Of a DNA stretch of 50,613 nt, positions 23,980-31,909 are shown in pieces (within the stretch, counting starts at the first letter, position 1; each line of letters opens with the position of its first letter). The stretch is from JBHELQ01 sp046262995 (GTDB taxonomy: Bacteria > Actinomycetota > Thermoleophilia > Solirubrobacterales > Thermoleophilaceae): the NCBI GenBank assembly GCA_046262995.1, contig JBHELQ010000098.1, positions 1 through 50,613 of the forward strand, given 5' to 3'. The translations under genes were made by a program, and so were the position numbers. A model generated the notes under the pieces. The model did not search any database and was not told where the DNA came from. It saw only the letters and a program-made list of their open reading frames with translations.

Positions 23980-25842
23980 ATGACTGAGCAGCTCTCGATG
24001 CGTAGGACCAGGCGGGGCGCGCTGGCGGCGGCGGTCGCGGCGCTGATGCTCACGACCATGGCGGCGAGCGCGTCGGCCGCCGTGCCGAACCCCACCGTCG
24101 AGGGCCCGATCACGGGCGGCATCCAGGGCCGGCCGCACAATCACACGCTCTTCTCGCTCAAGGGACGCGGCTACGACTACACGGAGAACGAGTACTTCTA
24201 CGGCGGGATGGCGACCAACCTGTCGAACGGTGTCTCCGCGCCCTACAAGAGCCGCATGCTCGTGCGGCTGCCGCGCAACCGGAGAAATTTCAGCGGACAG
24301 GTGCAGGTCGAGTGGCTGAACGTCACCGGCCAGGAGGACCTGGAGACCAGCTGGCCGGTCGAGGCGCAGTGGCTGATGCGGCACGGCGTGGGCTACGTCG
24401 GCGTCTCCGCCCAGCTCGCCGGTGTCTGCTGCACCACGCTCTCGCTCAAGGGCTGGGACCCGCAGCGCTATGCCTCCCTGATTCACCCCGGCGACGACTT
24501 CTCCTACGACATCTACTCGCAGTCGATCGAGGCGCTGCGCGACCCGTCGCACAACGGCGGCTCGCACATCGACCCCATGCGCGGCATGCGGCCGAAACAC
24601 GTGATCGCGAACGGCGCATCGCAGTCGGCCAGCCGCCTGACGGACTTCGTCAACGGCCACTACAACCGCGGCGGGATCGACGTGTTCGTGATCACTCGCG
24701 GAGGGGGTCCCTACACAAACTTCTCAACGCCGATCTTCAACCTGAACGAGGAGAACAACGCCGTCGACGACCCCGACAGTCGCAGTCGGCGGTTCGTGGG
24801 CTGGGAGGAGGCCGGGACCTCTCACGCGCCGGCGGTCTGGTGGAACTACATCGCGCAGCAGCATCGACGGGACAACCACGAGGACGTCGATGCCATCGGG
24901 ACGGCCTGCCAGGTCAACCGGGGCTCCGCCGACTACAGCGCGCGCGCCATGAGCTACTGGGTCTCTCGCTACTTCCGGGACGGGACGCTTCCGCCCTCGG
25001 CGCCGCGGATGAAGCGCGACTCGAGCGGCAATCTCGTCCGCGACAAGAACGGGCTCGCGGAGGGCGGGCTGCGCCACCCGTTCGTCCAGGTGCCGGTCGA
25101 GTTCAACTCGTCCGAGACCTGCCCGCTCTGGGGCCACTACGAGGCGTGGTCGAACGAGAAGATCAGGTCGCTCTACCGCAGCCACTGCGACTACGTGACG
25201 CGGGTCAAGAACTGGGCCGACTACGAGGTGAGGAAGGGCTGGCTGCTGCGCGAGGACCGCGTCAACGCGATCGACAGAGCCGTGCTGTTCAGCCGTCCGT
25301 GGCCGCACGAGTCGCTCGCGGGCTGCCGCGCCGCCGCTTTCGGCAGGGGCTGCCTGAGTGACCGCGGACGGGCGCGGGGGAAGCACCTGGGGCCCGCGGT
25401 GCTGGCCCGCACGAGAAGCCGCCAGCGGCGGGCGCTCAGGGGTGGGCGGCTGCGCTCGCGCAGGGGCGGGATCGACCGCTACTGCGTCTTCGGCGGCGGC
25501 AGCCTGCGGATCGCATACCCGACTCGCCGGCTGCGGCGCCCGCTGGGCCGCTCCGTTCGCCGGCGGATCGCTCGCCGGGCGGTGCTGATCCTCACCTCCA
25601 GCCGCCGCTTCTCGGTTCGCGGGATCCGGCGCGGCGCGCGCGTCCGGACGCTCCGCCGCCGGCTGCGCCACGAGCGGCGCATCCGCGTCGGGCGCAACGT
25701 CTGGTACGTGGCGCATGGGCGCCGGGTGCGCGTCGTCTACAGGACGCGCGGCGGCCGGGTGCGGGAGGTCGGCATCGCGAGTCGGCGGCTGACCAGGGGC
25801 CGTCGCGCGCAGAAGCACTTCCTGGGCTCCTGGCGGCTCTAG
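23980..25842 (+). CDS. Secreted alpha/beta-hydrolase with arginine-rich C-terminal domain
   Basis: 620 residues. A Sec signal (RRTRRGALAAAVAALM...SASA, cut near 34; the RR pair could also suit Tat) exports it. Residues 37-455 match the alpha/beta-hydrolase-domain family (Abhydrolase_10), with the nucleophile in NGASQSAS (S214) and HVIANGASQ as the elbow strand. Substrate unknown. From residue 457 (GCLSDRG...) to the end is a very arginine-rich domain that includes DRYCVFGGG and RGIRRGARVRTLRRRLRHER. The same domain, in the same order, ends the LVIVD-type protein at 29975-31897. It is probably extracellular; the basic domain may bind the cell surface. Confidence 0.85.
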   Translation: MTEQLSMRRTRRGALAAAVAALMLTTMAASASAAVPNPTVEGPITGGIQGRPHNHTLFSLKGRGYDYTENEYFYGGMATNLSNGVSAPYKSRMLVRLPRNRRNFSGQVQVEWLNVTGQEDLETSWPVEAQWLMRHGVGYVGVSAQLAGVCCTTLSLKGWDPQRYASLIHPGDDFSYDIYSQSIEALRDPSHNGGSHIDPMRGMRPKHVIANGASQSASRLTDFVNGHYNRGGIDVFVITRGGGPYTNFSTPIFNLNEENNAVDDPDSRSRRFVGWEEAGTSHAPAVWWNYIAQQHRRDNHEDVDAIGTACQVNRGSADYSARAMSYWVSRYFRDGTLPPSAPRMKRDSSGNLVRDKNGLAEGGLRHPFVQVPVEFNSSETCPLWGHYEAWSNEKIRSLYRSHCDYVTRVKNWADYEVRKGWLLREDRVNAIDRAVLFSRPWPHESLAGCRAAAFGRGCLSDRGRARGKHLGPAVLARTRSRQRRALRGGRLRSRRGGIDRYCVFGGGSLRIAYPTRRLRRPLGRSVRRRIARRAVLILTSSRRFSVRGIRRGARVRTLRRRLRHERRIRVGRNVWYVAHGRRVRVVYRTRGGRVREVGIASRRLTRGRRAQKHFLGSWRL

Positions 25843-25882
25843 CAAGGCCATAGCACCCCGCAGCACCCGCCCGGCTTGGGTC

Positions 25883-25906
25883 GTGGTCCAGGCGGTCGCG
25901 GTTCGA
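25883..25906 (+). repeat. Fragment of the tRNA-His gene (candidate attachment-site remnant)
   Basis: Bases 25883-25900 are identical to 22526-22543 of the tRNA-His gene (anticodon to variable loop: GTGGTCCAGGCGGTCGCG). They are followed by GTTCGA, where the tRNA has GGTTCGA, a one-base deletion. Similarity stops after the T loop. It sits in the 94-base gap before the aminotransferase gene. Confidence 0.7.
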
Positions 25907-25936
25907 CCGAGCGCGTAAGGTCCGCCGCCACGCGCG

Positions 25937-27361
25937 ATGAACGTCGACTCTCGGCCCATTCAGGCTGTCGATTCCCTTGGCGTGGTCAGCGACGCCTTGG
26001 CGCGCGCGGACGAGACCCTGGGATTGGCTGCGCGCCATCTCGATTCATCGCTCGTCGACGTGCTGCGAATCCTCGGGTTCGACAAGGAGTACGTCTCGGC
26101 GCAGGGGTCCTACCTCTACGACGCCGCGGGTCGCCCTTATCTCGACTTCCATACCGGCGAGGGCTTCGCGAGCCTTGGTCACAACCACCCCGACGTCGGC
26201 GACGTCCTTCGGGCCACGCTCGCCGCGAACCTCGTGGATGGCGTGCAGCTCCACTATTCGGCGCTCGCCGGCATGCTGGCCGAAGCTCTGTCGGAGCGTC
26301 TGCCGCGCGGGCTGGACGCCGTCTTCTTCGCGAGCACGGGTGCCGAGGCCGTGGACTCGGCGATGAAGTTCGCGCGGGCGGCGACAGGCCGGCCGCGGCT
26401 GGTCTCGTGCGACAGCAGCTTTCACGGAGTCACGCTAGGGCCGCTCTCACTGGTCGGTGACGAGTTCTTCAAGGAAGGCTTCGGCCCGCTGCTGCCGGGC
26501 TGCGAGAGGGTTCCGTACGGCGACCTCGACCGCCTGGAGGCGGAGCTGCGCGCCAAGGATGTCGCCGCCTTCGTGGTCGAGCCGATTCAGGGCCGGATGG
26601 TGACGCTTCCCCCTGCGGGCTATCTGCAGGCCGCGCAGGAGCTGTGCCGGCGCTACGGCACGCTGTTCGTCGTCGACGAGATCCAGACCGGGCTCGGGCG
26701 CACCGGCAAGTGGTTCGCGCTGGAGCATTGGGGACTCGAGCCCGACTTCGTGCTCGTCGGAAAGGCCCTCAGCGGGGGGTACATGCCGGTCGCAGCGATG
26801 GTCACCAGGCGAGAGCTCTACCAGAGGGCCGTGGGGACGCTCGAGCGCTCCTACGTGCATCAGTCGACGTTCGGCCGCAATCGCCTGTCCATGGCGGCGG
26901 GCCTGGCCGCGTTGCGCGTCATCGAGCGCGATCGCCTGGTCGAGCGCGCCGCGCGCATGAGCACTGTTCTGCTGGACGGCCTCGCCGAGCTCCAGCGGCG
27001 CTACGACATGCTCGCCGAGGTGCGCGGCAGCGGGCTGATGATCGGCATCGAGCTGCGGGCGCCGAGCTCCCGGGCCGCCCGGTTGAGCTGGCGCTTGATC
27101 CATATGGCGAGCGAGGGCCTGTTTCCCCAACTGATCGTGATCCCCCTGCATCGCGACCACGGCGTGATCACCATGGCCGCCGGCAAGAACGACGTGATCA
27201 AGCTGCTGCCCCCGCTGACGCTCTCCGAGCCGGAGGCGCGCAGCTTCCTGAGCGCGCTCGACGCCGTGCTCGCCGATTGTCACGGTGGGGCGGCCAAGAA
27301 CTGGGGCGTCGTGCGCGACATCGCCACCGCGACACTCCGGCGCCGATCCAGTACACGGTGA
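25937..27361 (+). CDS. Class III PLP-dependent aminotransferase
   Basis: 474 residues, cytoplasmic. The fold-type I class III signatures are clear: FASTGAEAVDSAMKFARAAT (131-150), the PLP-phosphate and ring contacts VVDEIQTGLGRTG (245-257, D247) and the Schiff-base lysine in VGKALSGGYMPVAAM (K276). It is related to ornithine/4-aminobutyrate aminotransferases, with an N-terminal extension of about 40 residues. The amino acceptor is unknown. Its TGA overlaps the GTG of the epimerase (GTGA), so the two are co-translated and probably act on one compound. Confidence 0.9.
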   Translation: MNVDSRPIQAVDSLGVVSDALARADETLGLAARHLDSSLVDVLRILGFDKEYVSAQGSYLYDAAGRPYLDFHTGEGFASLGHNHPDVGDVLRATLAANLVDGVQLHYSALAGMLAEALSERLPRGLDAVFFASTGAEAVDSAMKFARAATGRPRLVSCDSSFHGVTLGPLSLVGDEFFKEGFGPLLPGCERVPYGDLDRLEAELRAKDVAAFVVEPIQGRMVTLPPAGYLQAAQELCRRYGTLFVVDEIQTGLGRTGKWFALEHWGLEPDFVLVGKALSGGYMPVAAMVTRRELYQRAVGTLERSYVHQSTFGRNRLSMAAGLAALRVIERDRLVERAARMSTVLLDGLAELQRRYDMLAEVRGSGLMIGIELRAPSSRAARLSWRLIHMASEGLFPQLIVIPLHRDHGVITMAAGKNDVIKLLPPLTLSEPEARSFLSALDAVLADCHGGAAKNWGVVRDIATATLRRRSSTR

Positions 27362-28380
27362 GTGGCAAGGCGCGGCGTGACGACGTTTGCCTGGTCACCG
27401 GCGCGACCGGATTCATCGGCGGGCACCTGGCGCAACGGTTGGTGCGCGAAGGCCATCGGGTGCGCTGCCTCATACGCGCGACCAGCGACACGTCGCTGCT
27501 CGACACACTCGATGTAGAGATCGCCGCTGGCGACCTCACGAGCGCGCCTTCCCTGGCCGCCGCCGCGGAGGGCTGCCGCTGCGTGTTCCACTGCGCCGCG
27601 CAGGTATCGGACTGGGCAACCAGGGACGAGATCGCGCGCATCAACGTCGAGGGCACGCGGAACCTGCTGGATGCATCCGTCGATGCGTCCGCGCGGCGCT
27701 TCGTTCATCTCAGCACCACGGATGTCTACGGCTATCCCGGCAGCGCCGCGATCGACGAAGCTCACGCGCCCACGCGGTTTAGCAACTGGTATGCGCAAAC
27801 GAAGCTGGCCGCCGAGGCCGAAGTCCGCCGCGTGGAGAGGGCGCACGGGTTGGACGCCGTCATCCTGCGCCCGGCGACTGTCTATGGACCCCGCTCGACG
27901 GATGTCGTCGGCGGGATCGCGCGGGCCATCCGTGACGGCAGCATGCTCCTGGTCGACGGCGGTCGCGCGGTTGCCGGTCTGAGCTACGTCGAGAACCTGA
28001 TGGATGCCGCGCTCCTGGCGCTCCGCCACGAAGCCGCCCCGGGCCACGCCTTCAACATCAGCGACGGCCTCGACATCACGTGGAAGGAGTTCACCGATGA
28101 CCTGGCCGAGGGCCTCGGCTGCCCGCAAGTGCGCTGGAGCCTGCCGTATTGGATCGCCAACGGCATCGGCTTCTCGCTCGAGCACGGCTACCGGTTGTTG
28201 CGCAGGACCATGCGCCTGAAGACGCGACCCCTGCTCTCGCGACAGGCCGTGCACGTGCTGGGTACGAACCAGGACTTCAGCAATCGCAAAGCGCGAGAGC
28301 TGCTCGGCTGGGAACCGCGCGTGGACTATGCGGCCGGCCTCGAGGCGACCCTCGCCTGGCTGCAGGCAGAGCACATATGA
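27358..28380 (+). CDS. NAD-dependent epimerase/3-beta-HSD-like dehydrogenase
   Basis: 340 residues from GTG overlapping the aminotransferase stop. VTGATGFIGGHLAQRL (NAD fold), HLSTTDVYGYPG and WYAQTKLAAE (Y-x3-K) are the extended-SDR landmarks. The sequence continues with VILRPATVYGP, GHAFNISDG and NRKARELLGWEPR. It resembles 3-beta-hydroxysteroid dehydrogenase/isomerase-type and NSDHL-type proteins, so the substrate may be a lipid, sterol-like or sugar molecule. The open frame extends far upstream inside the aminotransferase gene, but that part is the wrong frame and not coding. Its stop lies 18 bases before the monooxygenase GTG. Confidence 0.87.
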   Translation: MSGKARRDDVCLVTGATGFIGGHLAQRLVREGHRVRCLIRATSDTSLLDTLDVEIAAGDLTSAPSLAAAAEGCRCVFHCAAQVSDWATRDEIARINVEGTRNLLDASVDASARRFVHLSTTDVYGYPGSAAIDEAHAPTRFSNWYAQTKLAAEAEVRRVERAHGLDAVILRPATVYGPRSTDVVGGIARAIRDGSMLLVDGGRAVAGLSYVENLMDAALLALRHEAAPGHAFNISDGLDITWKEFTDDLAEGLGCPQVRWSLPYWIANGIGFSLEHGYRLLRRTMRLKTRPLLSRQAVHVLGTNQDFSNRKARELLGWEPRVDYAAGLEATLAWLQAEHI

Positions 28381-28398
28381 TCGCGGGTCCTCACTCGC

Positions 28399-29943
28399 GT
28401 GGTGAACGCCGATCCGACGGAGACAGGGGCCCAGATCTCAATCGAACACGTAGACGTCCTGATCGTCGGAGCCGGTCTCTCCGGTGTCGGCGCGGCCTGT
28501 CACCTGCAGGAGGAGTGCCCCGACAAGAGCTTCGCCATCCTCGAGGCCAGGGACGCCATCGGCGGGACCTAGGATCTCTTTCGCTATCCGGGGATCCGCT
28601 CGGACTCGGACATGTTCACGCTCGGCTACTCCTTCCGCCCGTGGGAGGAGGCCCGGGCGATCGCGGACGGGCCGTCGATTCGCCAGTACGTGCGCGACAC
28701 GGCACGCGACCACGACGTGGAGCGGATGGTCCGCTTCCGCCACAGGGTGGTACGCGCGGAGTGGTCCACGGCCGACGCGCGCTGGACGGTCGAGGCCACC
28801 CGGACCGACACCGGCGAGTCGGTCCAGCTGACGTGCGGCTTTCTCTACGGCTGCACCGGCTACTACCGCTACGACGAGGGATACACACCGCAGTTCGAGG
28901 GAACCGGCCGGTTCCGGGGCGAGATCATCCACCCCCAGCACTGGCCCGAGGACCTGGACTACCACGGCAAGCGGGTCGTCGTGATCGGGAGCGGCGCGAC
29001 CGCGGTCACCATCGTCCCGGCGATGGCGGAGCGCGCCGAGCACGTGACCATGGTCCAGCGCTCGCCGAGCTACGTGGTGTCGCTGCCGGCGCAGGACGGG
29101 ATGGCCGAGAAGCTCCAGCGCCGGCTGTCCGCGGCGAGGGCCTACTCGATCGTGCGGCTCAAGAACGTGCTGCTCGCGCTCGGCTTCTTCAAGCTGAGCC
29201 GCCGGGCGCCGAGGCTCATGCGCAGACTCATCCGGGCTGGGGTGAGAAACCGGCTGCCCGAGGGCTACGACGTCGACACGCACTTCAACCCGCGCTACAG
29301 CCCCTGGGACCAGCGGCTCTGCCTGGTCCCGGACGGCGACCTGTTCGAGGCGATCACCGCGGGGCGCGCATCGCTGGTGACCGACGGCGTCGAGACATTC
29401 ACGGAGAACGGCGTGAGGCTGAGCTCGGGCGCCGAGCTGGAGGCGGACGTCATCGTCACGGCGACGGGGCTCAACCTCCTGACCCTCGGGGGGATGGAGC
29501 TCGGCATCGACGGGGAGCCGGTCAACCTCCCGGAGAAGATCGCCTACAAGGGCACGATGCTCTCCGGGGTTCCGAACCTGGCGGTCACCTTCGGCTACAC
29601 GAATGCCTCATGGACGCTCAAGGCCGACCTCGTCGCGCGCTATGTCTGCCGGCTCCTCAACCACATGGATGAGCATGGGTACGCGGCCTGCACGCCGCAG
29701 GCCCCGGACCCGTCGCTGCCGACGGAGCCCTTCATCGACCTGATGTCCGGCTACGTGCTCCGCTCGATCGACCAGCTCCCGAAGCAGGGCGCAGAGGCGC
29801 CCTGGCGGCTTTACCAGAACTGGTTCCGGGACATCCGGATGCTCGGCAGGGGCCCCGTGGACGACGCGGTCGAGTTCTCGCGGGGGCCGGACGAGGACCG
29901 GCGCGCGGCGGGGGCCGACGGGGCCGTCTCAGTAGCGGCGTAG
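28399..29943 (+). pseudogene. Baeyer-Villiger-type flavin monooxygenase interrupted by one TAG
   Basis: The frame starts at GTG 28399 and reads HVDVLIVGAGLSGVGAACHLQ (FAD site) up to DAIGGT, then TAG at 28570-28572 (codon 58), then DLFRYPGIRSDSDM and a further 450 intact residues. Homologues have tryptophan (GGTWDLFRYPG), so a single TGG-to-TAG change breaks the gene. Downstream are the NADPH site GSGATAVT and the Baeyer-Villiger fingerprint FRGEIIHPQHWP (F-x-G-x3-H-x3-W-P). The remaining sequence shows no decay. It could be a recent null mutation, a sequencing error or a read-through stop. Translation could also restart at ATG 28612 but would lack the FAD motif. Third gene of the aminotransferase-epimerase operon. 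Confidence 0.85.
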
Positions 29944-29974
29944 CTCGGCGTGCGAGCAGGTAGGCTGCCTGTCC

Positions 29975-31897
29975 TTGAAAGAGACACACTCTTTCCGTGT
30001 AGCCCGTCTCCTATGCGCCCTGGCAGGGCTCGGCGTGCTGCTGCTCGTCCCCGCCCCGGGCTTCGGCCACAACTCGGACAGCTTCATGAACGTGGGGCCG
30101 TCCGACGGGGGCGGCGCCCCGATCAGGGCCTCGGCGTCGGCGGCTCGCGCCCGCCCGGTGCCCCGTCCGAGATGTCGCCAGGGCTCCCGGCCCGAGACGG
30201 ACATCCAGGGCCGTGTTCCCCTCAGCGCGAAGAGGGGCTTCACCTGCAATCTCCGCGTGCTCGGCCACGAGGGGCTCTACGGGGGCTACAAGGTCGAGCG
30301 CTACGTGGACAAGCACGGCCACGAGTGCGCCTTCTACGACGGCACGCTGCTCTTCCCGGGTAACGCCGAGGGCGGCCGGGACGAGCCCACCGGCACGCAG
30401 GTGCTCGACATGTCCAACCCCGCGCACCCGAAGCGGACCGACACCCTCCAGACGATCGCCATGCAGAGTCCTCACGAGTCCCTGCTGCTGAATCCCAGGC
30501 GCGGCCTGCTCGCGGCGACGGCGGCGAATCCGGTCACCTATCCGGGCGTGATCGACGTCTACGACGTGTCTCAGGACTGCCGCCATCCCGCCCTGAAGTC
30601 GAGCTCGCCGACGGGTTTCCTCGGTCACGAGAGCGGCTTCGCTCCGGACGGCAACACCTACTACACGAGCGTCCTCTACGACCCCGGCCAGGTCACGGCC
30701 GTGGACCTACGCAATCCGAGCCAGCCGACGCCGGTGTGGACCGAGACCTGGGCATCGCACGGGCTCACGATCTCGGACAACGGCAACCGCGCCTACCTCG
30801 CGGCGCGCAACGTGGGGCTGATCATCCTCGACGTCAGCGAGGTCCAGGCCCGCAAGCCGCTTGCCAAGGCGCACGAGATCAGTCGCCTGACCTGGCCCGA
30901 GATGACCGTTCCGCAGGTGGCTCGCCCGGTCACGATCCACGGACGCCACTACCTGGTCGAGGTCGACGAGTTCTCCTCGAACGAGGGCAGCAACCAGCTC
31001 GCGACGAACGGCAGCCGGGTGGGCGCCGCCCGGATCATCGACATCCAGGACGAGAGGCACCCGCGCGTGGTGTCCAACATCCGCCTGGCCGTGCACCAGC
31101 CGGAGAACCGGGCGCGTATCGCGAACGACCCGGGCAACAACAGCTCCCTGCAGGGCTACGCCGGGCACTACTGCAACGTGCCGAGGGAGCGCGATCCGGA
31201 GATCGTCGCCTGCTCGATGATCGCCTCCGGCCTGCGCGTTTTCGACATCCGCGACCCCTACCACCCCAAGGAGCTCGCCTACTTCGCCGCCCCGCTGCAC
31301 TCGAACTCCTCGATCGTCCAGCCGAGCAACTACGCCATGTCGAGCCCTTCGTTCGTCCGGTCTCGCCGCGAGATCTGGTACGCGGACGGCGTCCAGGGGT
31401 TCTATGCCGTGCGCCTCTTCAAGGGCGTGTGGCCGTCCGCCGGGCACCGCGGCTGCCTGGCGCGCCGGTCGCCGATCGGCCCGCGCAACATCGGCCGGGT
31501 ACGCCTCCGCTACACCCGGCGGCAGGCGCGTCGCCGCATCGCCCCGCAGCCGGTGCGCCGCCGTCGCTACGTCTACCGCTGGTGCGTGAAGCGCTCCAAG
31601 GGCCGCGTGACCGCCGTCTTCTCGCGCCGTTCCCCCCACGGGCGGATCCGGCTCGTGGCCAGTACGGCGCGCCTTCATGGCATGCGCGGCGTGCACCGGG
31701 GAGTCCGCGTGCGGCGGCTGCTCCGGCGCTTCCCGCACGCCCGGCGGGTCACGCGCGGCGTCTACCGCCTCACCCGGCGCAGCCGGCGGGTCTTCGGCAC
31801 GCGTCGCGGAAGGGTGAGATTCGTCGCAGTGGTCGACAGACGGGTCCTGCGCAGCCACCGGGCCCTCAGGCGCTACATGCGCCGCGCGGGCCTCTAG
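29975..31897 (+). CDS. Secreted LVIVD-type beta-propeller protein with arginine-rich C-terminal domain
   Basis: 640 residues from TTG. A signal peptide (residues 9-32, RLLCALAGLGVLLLVPAPGFG) is followed by propeller-like repeats (about 85-480) with recurring units such as TQVLDMSNPAHPKRTDTL, AVDLRNPSQPTPVW, LIILDVSEVQ and RVFDIRDPYHPKELAYF, the LVIVD pattern. From 493 (GCLARRS) the C-terminal domain is the same as in the secreted hydrolase at 23980. It lacks a lipobox or sorting signal. Function unknown, probably a surface or extracellular binding protein. The start is only 31 bases after the broken monooxygenase gene. A 7-base inverted repeat spans the first codons. Confidence 0.8.
   Translation: MKETHSFRVARLLCALAGLGVLLLVPAPGFGHNSDSFMNVGPSDGGGAPIRASASAARARPVPRPRCRQGSRPETDIQGRVPLSAKRGFTCNLRVLGHEGLYGGYKVERYVDKHGHECAFYDGTLLFPGNAEGGRDEPTGTQVLDMSNPAHPKRTDTLQTIAMQSPHESLLLNPRRGLLAATAANPVTYPGVIDVYDVSQDCRHPALKSSSPTGFLGHESGFAPDGNTYYTSVLYDPGQVTAVDLRNPSQPTPVWTETWASHGLTISDNGNRAYLAARNVGLIILDVSEVQARKPLAKAHEISRLTWPEMTVPQVARPVTIHGRHYLVEVDEFSSNEGSNQLATNGSRVGAARIIDIQDERHPRVVSNIRLAVHQPENRARIANDPGNNSSLQGYAGHYCNVPRERDPEIVACSMIASGLRVFDIRDPYHPKELAYFAAPLHSNSSIVQPSNYAMSSPSFVRSRREIWYADGVQGFYAVRLFKGVWPSAGHRGCLARRSPIGPRNIGRVRLRYTRRQARRRIAPQPVRRRRYVYRWCVKRSKGRVTAVFSRRSPHGRIRLVASTARLHGMRGVHRGVRVRRLLRRFPHARRVTRGVYRLTRRSRRVFGTRRGRVRFVAVVDRRVLRSHRALRRYMRRAGL
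29977..29995 (+). promoter_or_regulatory. Inverted repeat over the start of the propeller gene
   Basis: GAAAGAG-ACACA-CTCTTTC, perfect 7-base arms, begins at the last base of the TTG start codon. In RNA it would form a hairpin that could hide the initiation region; in DNA it could be an operator. The sequence is markedly less G+C-rich than its surroundings. Confidence 0.4.
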
Positions 31898-31909
31898 AGC
31901 TCTCGGGCC

